The notes: generated from the sequence alone by a model not told the origin. Counted from the stretch's first letter, positions 9,331-18,091 are shown. The stretch is DNA of 64,000 nt from Fimbriimonas planktonicus (GCA_965234685.1 OZ248539.1:2418001-2482000); one strand, 5' to 3'. A program made the numbers and translations.

Positions 9331-10467
9331 TCAAACCTTCACGGTGTATCGCACGGTTTCGCACGAGATCCGGAAGCCGCTTCTGATGCGCTCGAAACGA
9401 ATGCCATTGGGTTCGTAGTATGAGTTTGGGAGTGTGCGGCTAGCCACATACTGCCTGCGGAGCGCTACGAGTTGCTTTGCGATGGCGAGTTCCGCGAGAG
9501 CAGAAACATAAACCGCCTCAATTGCTGCCGAAAAGTTTTCCATTGCGGCACCAATCAATGCCCGGCCGCGATACTTGCTCGGCGCAAAGATTCTGCCGAA
9601 CTCGTACTTCGAACTTATCGTAACTGCTTGACCATTTAGCTTCTCACGAGCGATCATTAGTCTGTCAAAGTGATCCACGGAATAAGCCTTGATGGCGGTG
9701 TCGCCGAAGAAAAAGGGCAACAGCAGTGGAAGTGACGAAAGCGATTTTGTATTTCCTACTTGATAGAATGCGCGAACACTGGGTTGAACTGGTTCTTCGG
9801 ATTCCGCAAGCACCTCGCTTGCTTCTGCCCGCAGCCACGTGTCCCAAGAATCTTGAAGCACTATTGAATCGACGACTTCTTCAATTTCCGGCAGCGGTTG
9901 ACCAATTGGCGTGGTGGTAAGGGAACGATTAATTTCCTTACAAATTCGCATCACGCTGCCGTATTTCCTCAGCTGGAAAGAGCCTATCGGTCGGTACAAG
10001 TCGGATGCGGTCTGAAGCAAGGCATCCCGAAGCGATTCAATTGAGTTCGCATGACCTAGTGAAAAATCGAATAGCAACACAAGGACCGGTCGAATGCCGA
10101 TTGTGACCAAAGGAAGGCTCTTCGGCACCGGGCGAAAATCGATTGCCTTTCGGTGCGAAATCTCTTTTGCCGCCAGAACGAGCGTAGCTACTCGACTATT
10201 CTCGACGTTAGCTAGATGTTCATTAGGCTTGACCAAGAAAGTTTGCGGCAAGCTCAAAAACATCGGCGCAAGCTCGTCGAATCGATCCTGCTTCGCCGGA
10301 TCATAGCCCAGTGGTGGCTCGAAAACGAACGGCTCTTGCAACCCAAACGTCCGGATAAGTCGCTCCCGGGTCTGATCGTATTCCTTGGCCGCGCGAACAA
10401 TATCGATCGCCAGCCAACCTACGTAGGCCACCAAGACCACGACAATTGCGACAACCGCTCCCAGCAT
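9331..10467 (-). CDS. Uncharacterised membrane-anchored protein
   Basis: This 378-aa protein has one strong N-terminal membrane helix (about 2-22) followed by a soluble region without recognisable motifs. The region has alternating helices and strands and a stretch of small hydrophobics (LPLLLPFFFG, about 250) that is too short to be confident of a second helix. The gene is visibly AT-richer than its neighbours: a hand count of 9601-9660 gives 26 G/C of 60. This suggests recent acquisition or weak constraint. The S9 peptidase gene lies 29 nt upstream on the same strand, so co-transcription is possible. I do not recognise the family. Confidence 0.65.
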   Translation of the reverse strand: MLGAVVAIVVVLVAYVGWLAIDIVRAAKEYDQTRERLIRTFGLQEPFVFEPPLGYDPAKQDRFDELAPMFLSLPQTFLVKPNEHLANVENSRVATLVLAAKEISHRKAIDFRPVPKSLPLVTIGIRPVLVLLFDFSLGHANSIESLRDALLQTASDLYRPIGSFQLRKYGSVMRICKEINRSLTTTPIGQPLPEIEEVVDSIVLQDSWDTWLRAEASEVLAESEEPVQPSVRAFYQVGNTKSLSSLPLLLPFFFGDTAIKAYSVDHFDRLMIAREKLNGQAVTISSKYEFGRIFAPSKYRGRALIGAAMENFSAAIEAVYVSALAELAIAKQLVALRRQYVASRTLPNSYYEPNGIRFERIRSGFRISCETVRYTVKV

Positions 10468-10496
10468 CAGACCGCTATCTTATCAGGCAAATCGCC

Positions 10497-12518
10497 TTAG
10501 CCCAACCAGCGCTTGATCCAGCCCAGATACTCCCCGATTCGGTGGAGCCGGAGGTCAGGCGGGCCGGAGCGGGAGAGGCCGTGGGAGGTGGTTACCGGGT
10601 AGCGGACAAACCGGGACGGGATTCCTTGCTGTTGAAGCGCGGTGAACACCTGCTCGCCTTGCTCGACGTTACAGCGCAGATCGCCTTCGCTATGGATTAC
10701 CAATGTCGGCGTCTTTACGTTTTGGAAGTACGCAATCGGCGACTGGCGCCAAAGTTCCTTAATGTCCTCTAGCGAGCCCCAAGCGACTCCCTTGAAGTAG
10801 CCGTCCTTGTTGAACGGGAAGTCGCTGTTCCCCGCCATCGAGACCATGTTGCTGACGCATCGGTCGGTGATGGCGCAAGCAAACTCTTGGCTTTGGCCAA
10901 TGATCCAGTTGGTCATGTAGCCGCCGTAGCTGCCGCCCATCACACCCAGCTTTGAAGCATCCGCCCATGGCTGGGCCTTCATCCAGGCGGTTACGGCCTG
11001 CATGTCGATCCAGTCCTTGTTGCCCCAATCGCCTCGAATGGCGGCGCAATGCGCCTCGCCGTAGCCCTTACTTCCGCGCGGATTGCTGTAGACAACGGCA
11101 TAACCTGCGGCCGCGAAGACTTGGAACTCGTGGAAGTAGGTCCAACCGTACTGCGTGTGCGGGCCGCCATGGATGTTCAACAGGACGGGCTGCTTCTTAG
11201 TCGCGTCTGGCACGATGCTCCACACGTGGACTTTTGTGCCATCGGTGGTCTCCACCCAGTGTTCGGCGGGCGCAAACAGCTCTACTTCCTCCAGGAGCGC
11301 CTGATTGAAGTCGCTCAACTGTTTGGCTACAAGTCGACCGGTGCCAAGTTCCGGCCCCACGAGAGCAAGCTCCGGTAGCTGGGTCGGATTGCCAATAACC
11401 CCCGCGACGTTGCCGTCGGCATCCACGCTTCCCAAGCTGATGGAATGGCGACCTTCAGTGAGCAAAGTGATTCCACCATCGATGGAGATAAAGCCAATCT
11501 GGCTTTCGCCGAAGTGCCCCACTTGAGTGAACAGTCCGGTGGAATCAGTATTCCAAATCAGATTCGCACCGTAGGACGCCTCCCCAGCATCGCTCAAGGT
11601 GGCGACGGCAATGTCAAAGTCCTGCGCACCCGTTAGGTCGGTCGGAGCGCCGCCTTTGGGCTTGATCAGGTACGCCTTCGTGTTGCGCGTGCCCCAAGGA
11701 TCGCTTTCGTCCGTGTCTCCGGCATAGGCAATCCACTGCCCATCGGGCGAATACGTTGGTACCGACTTATCGCCCTTTGGCAGACCAGAAAGTCGAAAGG
11801 CTTCGCCCTTAAGATTGAGGCGGTAAAGCTGATCGTTCGGGGTTTGCCGACTTGGGAAGTCGTTCGCCGTATGCGCGACGATCAGCTCTTGGCTGTTCGG
11901 GTGCCAGTTATAACTGTAGTTTCCGTCTGGTGCGCCAGTGTAGCGAGTGACTTCGGTCGCAAAGGTTCCCGGCTCCGTTGGTAGCTTGAGAATGATGATT
12001 TGGTAGCGCTGACCGGCAAAATATCCGTCTCCGTCGAGGCGGTACCAAATGTCGTCAATTTCGATTGGCGGCAGACTTGCGCCGCTCTCCTCTCGTTCCT
12101 TCTTTGCCTTAGCGGTGAAGTTTGCCTGGGTCTCACGGAAGGTGACCGCGACGTGCTGTCCGTCCGGAGAAATCTTAAAGTCGGCCAGTGATCCTTCTGG
12201 GAGCTTGGTGACAGCGAATGCCTCGCCTCCGGCAATCGGAAGCTGAAAAATTTGGCTGAGGGGTTTCTCTCGGCCCGAAATGAACAGAATGCCCGTTCCA
12301 TCGGGGAGCCAGCGACCATGCCCATTGCCGCTTTCGCCCTGGGTCAAGGGCCGGCGGTTGCCTTCCCGATCCGACACCCACAGGTTCGTAACGTAGTGCT
12401 TCTTCTCGTTGATGTGCTTTCTTGTGAACAACACCAATTGCCCGTCAGGGCTAAATTGGGGATCGCCGACGAGGATGTAGCGAAGCAAATCGTCTGGAGA
12501 AATCGGCCGCTTGGGCAT
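10497..12518 (-). CDS. S9 family acylaminoacyl-peptidase-like serine peptidase
   Basis: The 673-aa protein has an N-terminal beta-propeller (about 1-400, with TolB-like FSPDGQ repeats) and a C-terminal alpha/beta-hydrolase domain. The catalytic Ser is S530 in GGSYGG, the likely Asp is D613 (HSEGDLRCNVEQ) and the His is H646 (TTSHGLSR). Such enzymes cleave short or N-acylated peptides that fit through the propeller. There is no signal peptide, so it should be cytoplasmic. ATG 12518 has TAACCT exactly 6 nt upstream and no Shine-Dalgarno. It is divergent from the P-loop kinase gene, 38 nt away. Confidence 0.93.
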   Translation of the reverse strand: MPKRPISPDDLLRYILVGDPQFSPDGQLVLFTRKHINEKKHYVTNLWVSDREGNRRPLTQGESGNGHGRWLPDGTGILFISGREKPLSQIFQLPIAGGEAFAVTKLPEGSLADFKISPDGQHVAVTFRETQANFTAKAKKEREESGASLPPIEIDDIWYRLDGDGYFAGQRYQIIILKLPTEPGTFATEVTRYTGAPDGNYSYNWHPNSQELIVAHTANDFPSRQTPNDQLYRLNLKGEAFRLSGLPKGDKSVPTYSPDGQWIAYAGDTDESDPWGTRNTKAYLIKPKGGAPTDLTGAQDFDIAVATLSDAGEASYGANLIWNTDSTGLFTQVGHFGESQIGFISIDGGITLLTEGRHSISLGSVDADGNVAGVIGNPTQLPELALVGPELGTGRLVAKQLSDFNQALLEEVELFAPAEHWVETTDGTKVHVWSIVPDATKKQPVLLNIHGGPHTQYGWTYFHEFQVFAAAGYAVVYSNPRGSKGYGEAHCAAIRGDWGNKDWIDMQAVTAWMKAQPWADASKLGVMGGSYGGYMTNWIIGQSQEFACAITDRCVSNMVSMAGNSDFPFNKDGYFKGVAWGSLEDIKELWRQSPIAYFQNVKTPTLVIHSEGDLRCNVEQGEQVFTALQQQGIPSRFVRYPVTTSHGLSRSGPPDLRLHRIGEYLGWIKRWLG

Positions 12519-12524
12519 CCTGAT

Positions 12525-12530
12525 AGGTTA
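12525..12530 (-). promoter_or_regulatory. Candidate leaderless -10 element (TAACCT)
   Basis: On the minus strand TAACCT ends 6 nt before ATG 12518 of the S9 peptidase. The divergent gene at 12557 has TACGCT (12544-12549) 7 nt before its ATG, so two back-to-back short promoters would fit in 38 nt. Confidence 0.35.
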
Positions 12531-12556
12531 CCTTCGGGCTTGGTACGCTGGGCAGG

Positions 12557-13087
12557 ATGGGGCAGCGAATCTGGATTAGGGGCACAACGGGATCTGGCAA
12601 ATCGACGCTCGCGAAAGCAATTTCGGATCGCCTAGGTATCGCGCAAATTGAGCTAGATGACCTGTGGCATCTACCGGGCTGGCAAGTCCGCCCACGCGAA
12701 GAATTCTTCGCCTTACTGGAAGAAAATCTAGGCCAGCCTAGCTGGGTCATTTCCGGCAACTATTCGGTGGCGACCGAAGTCATCTTGCCCAAAGTCACGA
12801 TGGTAGTTTGGCTGGACTACTCGCGCGGAACGAGCTTCTGGCGATTGTTTCGGCGAACGGTTTCTCGCGTCTGGAACCGAAAGCCGTGTTGCAACGGAAA
12901 CTACGAATCGCTCTGGCGCAGCCTCTCCCTAGACTCGATTCTGGTCTGGCATCTAAAGACCTACTCAGTTAACCGAAAACGAATTGATCTGGCGGCCCAG
13001 GACCCGGCTTTCGCTCATTGTCGCCAAATCGTATTGCACAACCAGGCTGAAACCGACGCCTGGCTTAACTCGCTGGGAAACGCTTAA
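12557..13087 (+). CDS. P-loop small-molecule kinase-like protein (FlaR/topology-modulation type)
   Basis: This 176-aa nucleoside-kinase-fold protein has Walker A GTTGSGKST at 9-17, a substrate-site-like ELDDLWHLPGW (32-42) and a VVWLDYSR strand (83-90) characteristic of the adenylate-kinase-like FlaR/topology modulation proteins. The phosphate acceptor is unknown for this group. The name topology modulation protein comes from old work and does not establish function. Its 3' end overlaps the isochorismatase-family gene by 23 nt in convergent orientation. Confidence 0.85.
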   Translation: MGQRIWIRGTTGSGKSTLAKAISDRLGIAQIELDDLWHLPGWQVRPREEFFALLEENLGQPSWVISGNYSVATEVILPKVTMVVWLDYSRGTSFWRLFRRTVSRVWNRKPCCNGNYESLWRSLSLDSILVWHLKTYSVNRKRIDLAAQDPAFAHCRQIVLHNQAETDAWLNSLGNA

Positions 13088-13610
13088 CGACTGACAACAC
13101 ATCCCGAAACTTAGGATGCGCTGCGGTCGACATCCATTCATAGACCACGGATTCTGAGTGAGATATCTTGGCACCAAAGTCTCGGGCTCGGGCCAGCCCA
13201 TTCTGGGTCATGTCTGTGCTCCGGGCCGAAACGGCATCGGCGGCCACGACAACCGGCACGCCGGCCGCGCGAAGGTCTCGAACAGTTTGGGCAACACAGA
13301 TATGCGCCTCCACACCAACGACCACAACCACCGAAGAGAAGTAGCTTTCGCCGAACGGCTCCACGGCAGAGAAGGCCATCTTAGGACGCACGTCCTGACA
13401 GAACTCAGCAATCTGAGGGTCTAGCTTTCCGAGTCGATCTGGGTTTTGTTCGGTTGCTACAACCGGCACGCCAAGCTGCGCGGCGCACTCCGCCAAGAAT
13501 CTCGTGCGTTGAATCACCTGCTCGGCACCGTGAATGACCTTCAGAAATTCGGTTTGGACATCAACAACCAATAAAAGGCTCGATTCTGCTGCTAGTTTCA
13601 AGATCGGCAC
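13065..13610 (-). CDS. Isochorismatase-family cysteine hydrolase
   Basis: The 181-aa protein has the family catalytic triad in the expected positions: D17 (VVDVQ), K77 (RPKMAFSA) and C105 (EAHICVAQT, the nucleophile after a VVVVVGVEAH strand). Family members hydrolyse nicotinamide, isochorismate, N-carbamoyl compounds and similar substrates; this one is closest in layout to short YcaC/MAR1-type hydrolases of unknown substrate. It starts with GTG 13610, with TAAAAT exactly 6 nt upstream. No pathway partners are nearby. Confidence 0.9.
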   Translation of the reverse strand: MPILKLAAESSLLLVVDVQTEFLKVIHGAEQVIQRTRFLAECAAQLGVPVVATEQNPDRLGKLDPQIAEFCQDVRPKMAFSAVEPFGESYFSSVVVVVGVEAHICVAQTVRDLRAAGVPVVVAADAVSARSTDMTQNGLARARDFGAKISHSESVVYEWMSTAAHPKFRDVLSVVKRFPAS

Positions 13611-13616
13611 GGCCTC

Positions 13617-13622
13617 ATTTTA
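13617..13622 (-). promoter_or_regulatory. Candidate leaderless -10 element (TAAAAT)
   Basis: TAAAAT on the minus strand is separated by 6 nt from GTG 13610. This is one of the best matches to the recurring leaderless pattern, although a GAGG also lies within the 6-nt spacer. Confidence 0.4.
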
Positions 13623-13757
13623 CGTCTAGTACAACGGGTTGCTCGTTGAAGCTAAACTAGGGTGCTTCGTCACATTGTGATGAACATCTCGATTTGCAGA
13701 CTTCGAGAGCGAGCACGGGGCCGAGAAATCGTCCTCTTGTTAGGAGAACACTTAAAC

Positions 13758-14261
13758 ATGAATAAGGCAATTTGGGCGGCAGTGGCCGCATTCGGCATCG
13801 TGGCTGGTGCCCAGGCACAAGGCTATCCATACAACTTCACCGTCCGCGGCGGCGTTGTTTTCCCGATCGACTCGTCGTACTCGAACGTTAGCAGCACGTT
13901 CTTCGGCGTTGGCATCGATTACACCTTCACTTCGCCTCTTATCAAGGGCGGCGAGACTTACCTCTCGCTGGATTACCACGCCAAGACTTTCGGAAAGGAC
14001 AAGGGATCGGTCTTCCCAATCGCCCTCAACCAGCGAATCTTCGGAAAGGCTAACTCGGAAGGAAATCGAACCTACGTATTCTTCGGCCTCGGCGCAACTG
14101 TCGTCGACTTCGCCGGATCGGAAACCGTGCTTGGCGCCCGATTCGGTGCAGGTATTGAGCTCAGCACGTCCCTCATCGGCGAAGCAACGCTGTACCTTGC
14201 CGACAAGAAGAACGGTGTCCAGCCGAACTCGTTCGGCCTGTTCCTTGGTTACAAGTTCTAA
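13758..14261 (+). CDS. Small secreted beta-rich protein, outer-membrane-barrel-like
   Basis: This 168-aa protein has a clean signal peptide (cleavage after AQA near residue 21). It continues with alternating hydrophobic/polar strands and Gly/aromatic girdles (VRGGVVFPIDSS, FFGVGIDYTF) and ends in LFLGYKF, a typical terminal strand of a small outer-membrane beta-barrel. ATG 13758 has TAGGAGA upstream, so the longer in-frame extension from 13662 is rejected. The gene converges on prcB. Function unknown; a porin-like or structural role is only a guess. Confidence 0.75.
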   Translation: MNKAIWAAVAAFGIVAGAQAQGYPYNFTVRGGVVFPIDSSYSNVSSTFFGVGIDYTFTSPLIKGGETYLSLDYHAKTFGKDKGSVFPIALNQRIFGKANSEGNRTYVFFGLGATVVDFAGSETVLGARFGAGIELSTSLIGEATLYLADKKNGVQPNSFGLFLGYKF

Positions 14262-14274
14262 GCTAATAGCTTAG
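14258..14274. other. 7-bp inverted repeat spanning two convergent stop codons
   Basis: CTAAGCT-AAT-AGCTTAG contains the TAA of the barrel-like gene and the reverse-strand stop of prcB. It could form a small hairpin on both transcripts, but there is no T-run, so a terminator function is doubtful. Confidence 0.35.
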
Positions 14275-15023
14275 GCTCGTTTCCGCGCTAGCACCTGTCC
14301 GACAAGCTCGGCCAGGTGCTTTTCTTCGACCGGCCGGTTCCCATCTCGATCGAGGATGCGCACGATTGGCGGCAACTGTTGGAATCCACCGGTTGCCGAA
14401 TCAAGGTCGGCAGCGATGTCGAGCATTTCCAGCCCGTCCATCAGCACGTCGTCCAGCTCACGGCTCTCCCATGGACCCTTAACGCGGGCGATGTATTCAA
14501 ACACGCCGCGGATTCGCTCCGAACCAGAACCTGCACAGGCATAGGCTCCGTTTTCAAAGCGGGCTCCAGCTCCGTCGAAGAAGTAGACGGCGAAGTCTTC
14601 CTTCTTCTCGTCATAGGCCGCGACGATCGGAAGGAAAAGGCCGATGCCCTGCATCGCCATCGGAGCATTGCCCGCGAGGGCTCGGCTGATCTCGGCGAGC
14701 TTCCCTTCCAGCGACATCTCGTTGAGAGTCACCCGACGGTAGTACTTAAAGTTGTGCTTGAGGTACCGACAGACCTCGATGGACTTGGCAAAGGCACCCG
14801 AGATGGCCACGACCATCTTGTCATCAAGGGCAAGGACCTTTTCGGCCTTGTCGAACATGATAAGGTTTCCGGCGGTGGCGCGGCGGTCGGAAAGGATCAA
14901 GACGCCGCCACGGTAGCGAACGGCAAGCACGGTTGTCCCGTGGACTTCGTCGTGGGTTCCCATCGCGGCCAAGGTCACCAACTCGCTAAAGTCGCGGGCT
15001 GGACCAGCAAAGGCAGTTGCCAT
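14271..15023 (-). CDS. prcB: 20S proteasome beta subunit (Ntn threonine peptidase)
   Basis: The 250-aa precursor has a 29-residue propeptide ending in HG and then the mature N-terminus TTVLAVRY. Counted from that Thr, the catalytic set is at the canonical proteasome positions: Thr1 (T30), Asp17 (SDRRAT) and Lys33 (AEKV). A C-terminal GGFQQLPPIV strand follows. It forms the peptidase rings of the bacterial 20S particle. It starts at an ATG sharing a TAATG overlap with the UBact gene, so translation is coupled. No alpha subunit (prcA) or ring ATPase gene occurs anywhere in the window. HslV is excluded by the propeptide, the neighbours and the length. Confidence 0.93.
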   Translation of the reverse strand: MATAFAGPARDFSELVTLAAMGTHDEVHGTTVLAVRYRGGVLILSDRRATAGNLIMFDKAEKVLALDDKMVVAISGAFAKSIEVCRYLKHNFKYYRRVTLNEMSLEGKLAEISRALAGNAPMAMQGIGLFLPIVAAYDEKKEDFAVYFFDGAGARFENGAYACAGSGSERIRGVFEYIARVKGPWESRELDDVLMDGLEMLDIAADLDSATGGFQQLPPIVRILDRDGNRPVEEKHLAELVGQVLARKRA

Positions 15024-15205
15024 TATTCGCCTGACCGCTGGCGATATTTCTTCGCCTGATCGGGGTCGATCTTCTTCATTCGGCGCAGGAGTTCGTTTCC
15101 GCCTTCCGGCTTCTGCACGTCGGGCGCACTTGGTCCAGATTCATCGCCCATCTTCCGGTCTGGGCTAGGGTTCAGCGGTCTTGTGAGTCGATCTCCGTCC
15201 GTCAT
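15023..15205 (-). CDS. UBact / Pup-like protein modifier
   Basis: This 60-aa polar protein has no hydrophobic core. It is rich in Pro/Asp/Lys in its first half and has a predicted helical second half (ELLRRMKKIDPDQAKKYR) ending in RQRSGE. A C-terminal Gly-Glu on a disordered small protein next to a Dop/PafA-family enzyme and prcB is the signature of UBact, the Pup homologue described in Armatimonadetes and other phyla. The terminal Glu is encoded directly, so no Gln deamidation should be needed before ligation. The start overlaps the dop-like stop (ATGA) and the stop overlaps the prcB start (TAATG). Confidence 0.92.
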   Translation of the reverse strand: MTDGDRLTRPLNPSPDRKMGDESGPSAPDVQKPEGGNELLRRMKKIDPDQAKKYRQRSGE

Positions 15206-16659
15206 TTCATCTCTCTCATGGCTTGGATAAACGTATTTACGTTCGCAAGCGCGTCCAGTTCCAGATTGTACGTCTGGTCAGGCCAAAGTTCCACATCTTC
15301 TTGCTGGCCATTGACCTCAAAAGTTAGCGATCGCCAAGCGGCGGATTTCAAGTGGCTTGCAAAGTGCTGAACCGCATAGCCGCGCACCCATGCCCGGGAA
15401 TGCTCCGGCTCCCAGATCGCTTCAGGGTTTGGCGCGACCAGATCCATATCCACTACGGCTGAATGTAGGCTCTCATCTGCATTCAGGTTGTGATACTCCA
15501 AGTCGTAAGATCGCAGAGCGGGGTCGTTCCAGTCTGTTCCGGAATCTTGCATGTACATCTCCAGCATCTGCCGCTTGGCTGCCCAGTCGACGGTTCGGGC
15601 GAACGACGGAAAGTCAGTTCGTAGGCTTTGGAGCAGCTTTCGGCCCTCATCGATGATGGATTGCAGTTCTTCGTCTAGGTCTAGGAATCGTTCTGCGGCG
15701 GAGAAGTAGGACTCGAAGATTTCGTCGGCGGTGGTCCAACTGTCCTTGGCTAGAGGAATTTCGAAGCGGTAACCCTCATCTCGGCTGATCGACTGGAACG
15801 AGCGGACCGGGTCCTTGATGTCCCAGATCGGAGCCGCTCCGATTTCGGTGAGGGCGACGGCGAGTTTAACAAGCCCAACCTTGCGGAACGTGCTCGCTGC
15901 GATCATGTTCGCGTCCCCGGAAATCACGTGGAGGCGTATGAAGTCGGTCGGGCGAGAATGCGGCTCGTCGCGGGTGTTGAAGAGCGGCCGGCGGTAAAGG
16001 GTCTCGGCGTTCGCGGGCTCGACAATGAAATCCGCGCGTTGACTGATTTGGTACGGCACCTTTGCGCCGGTCTCGGAACCAACTTTGCCGGAGCCGGTTA
16101 AGATTTGCCGGACGAGCAGCATGGGCATAACACCCTTGAAAAGCTTCTCGTACCCAATCGAACGAGAGACCAAATAGTTCTCGTGCGTCCCCCATGATGC
16201 GCCGTGGAAATCGGTGTTGTTCTTGTAAAGGGCTACCGACTTGCCGGTCTTCTCTTCGTAGGCGCGGGCAGTTTGCCGAAGAATCTCATCGCCCGCTAGT
16301 TCGTGGCCAACTAAGCCGCGTAGGGTGAAGCACTCAGGGGTGGCGTATTCGGGATGACCGTGGTCGTTATAAAATCGCCCGCCGGTGGTTAGGACACGAT
16401 CCGAGCGGATTTCGACGGATGAGCCGTAGGTTCGTCCTGCATCGAACTTTGCGTCCTCAGGGTCGAAGGCAAGCGCGTCTAGCCGAAAGCCGCGCAGATC
16501 GGATCGAGGAGCTTCGTGCCGATAATCCCAGCCCACAAACGCCGTCCCGGGAAAGGTTCGGACGAACGCTTGTGAATCTTCGATCTGGTTTTCAGCACCA
16601 CGGGCCTCGACCGAGAATCCATACTCGGTATCGAGGCCCGCGAGAATTGGGCGCATCAT
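15202..16659 (-). CDS. dop: Dop-like Pup/UBact amidase-ligase family enzyme
   Basis: This is a 485-aa glutamine-synthetase-like enzyme. Near the N-terminus LDTEYG (E12) matches the ATP/Mg site. WDYRHEAPRSDLRGF (44-58) corresponds to the Dop-loop region that PafA lacks. RFYNDHGHPEYATPE (95-109) supplies the catalytic Asp (D99), followed by LYKNNTDFHGASWGTHENYL, GSGKVG and NTRDEPHS. These fit depupylase (Dop) better than the ligase PafA. The C-terminal domain also resembles Dop. The ORF extends upstream to 16824, but only from ATG 16659 does the product begin like the family and avoid overlapping the lipoprotein gene. The ligase itself must be elsewhere, or this enzyme is bifunctional. Confidence 0.85.
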   Translation of the reverse strand: MMRPILAGLDTEYGFSVEARGAENQIEDSQAFVRTFPGTAFVGWDYRHEAPRSDLRGFRLDALAFDPEDAKFDAGRTYGSSVEIRSDRVLTTGGRFYNDHGHPEYATPECFTLRGLVGHELAGDEILRQTARAYEEKTGKSVALYKNNTDFHGASWGTHENYLVSRSIGYEKLFKGVMPMLLVRQILTGSGKVGSETGAKVPYQISQRADFIVEPANAETLYRRPLFNTRDEPHSRPTDFIRLHVISGDANMIAASTFRKVGLVKLAVALTEIGAAPIWDIKDPVRSFQSISRDEGYRFEIPLAKDSWTTADEIFESYFSAAERFLDLDEELQSIIDEGRKLLQSLRTDFPSFARTVDWAAKRQMLEMYMQDSGTDWNDPALRSYDLEYHNLNADESLHSAVVDMDLVAPNPEAIWEPEHSRAWVRGYAVQHFASHLKSAAWRSLTFEVNGQQEDVELWPDQTYNLELDALANVNTFIQAMREMK

Positions 16660-16675
16660 GCTCGGTTCTACGTAC

Positions 16676-18091
16676 TTAGTAGCGGTAGATGACGAGAGGA
16701 ACGCTAGTTGGGAAGCCAGCGATGGCGAGACCCGAAAGGGTTGCCGATCTTGCTTGCTGTACCGACACGGTGGCTGCGCCGGAGCGATCCTTGATGTCGC
16801 CAACGGTGGCAAACACTTCTCCAACCTTGGAACCGGTCGGCAAGTTGCGGAGCGGATACAGTCGAACCTGTCCGGTGTTCAAGTTCTGAACGCCGTAGTA
16901 CAACTGAGTTACGCGGGCCGCGGTGACGGTGCTTCCGGTTCGCTCAAGAGTCTGTCGAATCAGAACAACGTCCTGCTCTTCATTGTCTCGGCTGCTTGGG
17001 AAGGCAATCGCCATAGCTTCTGGCATGTTGCCAACAAGCTTGTGGTGCTCTCGCCAAATTCCCTGAAGCGAGGTGATTCTCGACAGAAGGAACGGATCCG
17101 AAGGATTCACCTGAAGAAGCGAGTAGGTTCCAGGGGTCGAACCCTGAACTCCAGGGACCAGCGAAAGCTGACCAGGGAGCGAGAACTTACCGTCGATCAA
17201 GTTATTAGCTGCGGCATCTGGATCGAGGTCGTTGCGGGTCACCGCATTGAACTCGCCGTTCGTCTGATCTCCGGCCGGAACGTCGGTGTAGCCGAGTCCG
17301 CTAGCAAGAGCGTAGTTGTCTCCGCTGAAGAAGACGCGGAAGGCGTCTCGTCCGGTCAACAGCTTAGGTCGGTCTGCGGCTGCCATTCCTCGAAGATCGA
17401 AGGTCAGGTAGTCGCTGAGCGAGCTGGAAATTCGTGGAGAAAGATCCAATCCGTTTGCTCTCTGGAATTCAGGCTCGTTGAACTGATAGAACGAGGTGCC
17501 CGAATCGACATCAGTCTCAACCGAGAACATGGCGTCGTTCACAAAAAGCTGTAGGTTCGAATACCGGCCCGGGAAGAGCCGAGTATTGATCGGGTAGCCC
17601 ACAGATGGGATACCGCGAATGTCCGACGACTCAAACGAGCTGTCGAACCCTTCCGAAAGGATCGAAGTAACCGAGAGCTCGTACGACTGGAACAGTCGAC
17701 TGTTCAACGGTCGTCCGGTTTCTGCCTCGGTCAGGGTGGAAACGTCCGCGTTGAGGCGGAAAATCGAGTTTTGATAGCCGTTCAGCTGAAGGCGGAGCGG
17801 AGCATCCAACGGTGGGCGAACAATCGCCCCTCGTGAGTCCACGAAATCCGGCACTTCGATGCTGGCCTGCGTATCTCCAGGAGCAAACGTGCTACGGCCC
17901 TGACCCGTAAGGAACGATAGTTCCAACTGACCCGGCTTAGACTCAAGCAGTACCCTAGGACCCGACGCAGGGACAACCCCGCCGCCTCCGCCAGCACCGC
18001 CAGAGCTAGAGCCGCCTCCAGCACCGCCACATCCTGTGGCTCCCACTACAATCGCGATAGAAAATAACGCCCAGTTCCTCAAAGCGCTCAC
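16676..18091 (-). CDS. Large lipoprotein of unknown function
   Basis: This 471-aa protein begins with a lipoprotein-type signal (hydrophobic stretch, then GATGC with C21) and a Gly/Ser-rich linker (about 22-40). A long beta-rich body follows with no recognised domain; it contains sections that read like field-by-field parsing folds (FLTGQGRSTFAPGD, GSTPGTYSLLQVNPSD). It starts with GTG 18091 and ends 16 nt before the dop-like gene, so it is the first gene of the dop-UBact-prcB transcription unit. Whether that link is functional is unknown. The lipobox is not perfect (Ala at -3 instead of Leu). Confidence 0.75.
   Translation of the reverse strand: MSALRNWALFSIAIVVGATGCGGAGGGSSSGGAGGGGGVVPASGPRVLLESKPGQLELSFLTGQGRSTFAPGDTQASIEVPDFVDSRGAIVRPPLDAPLRLQLNGYQNSIFRLNADVSTLTEAETGRPLNSRLFQSYELSVTSILSEGFDSSFESSDIRGIPSVGYPINTRLFPGRYSNLQLFVNDAMFSVETDVDSGTSFYQFNEPEFQRANGLDLSPRISSSLSDYLTFDLRGMAAADRPKLLTGRDAFRVFFSGDNYALASGLGYTDVPAGDQTNGEFNAVTRNDLDPDAAANNLIDGKFSLPGQLSLVPGVQGSTPGTYSLLQVNPSDPFLLSRITSLQGIWREHHKLVGNMPEAMAIAFPSSRDNEEQDVVLIRQTLERTGSTVTAARVTQLYYGVQNLNTGQVRLYPLRNLPTGSKVGEVFATVGDIKDRSGAATVSVQQARSATLSGLAIAGFPTSVPLVIYRY

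Noticed and set aside
14316..15059. A 247-aa plus-strand frame opposite prcB and UBact
   Set aside because: It overlaps the clearly conserved PrcB active site and the UBact tail on the other strand and has no ribosome site or motif.
16660..16824. N-terminal extension of the Dop-like enzyme
   Set aside because: The extra 55 residues overlap the end of the lipoprotein gene and show no similarity to the family, which begins near RPILAGLDTEYG.
17130..17170. A tRNA T-arm-like segment (GGGTCGAACCC)
   Set aside because: No acceptor, D- or anticodon stems can be formed around it, and it lies inside the lipoprotein coding sequence.
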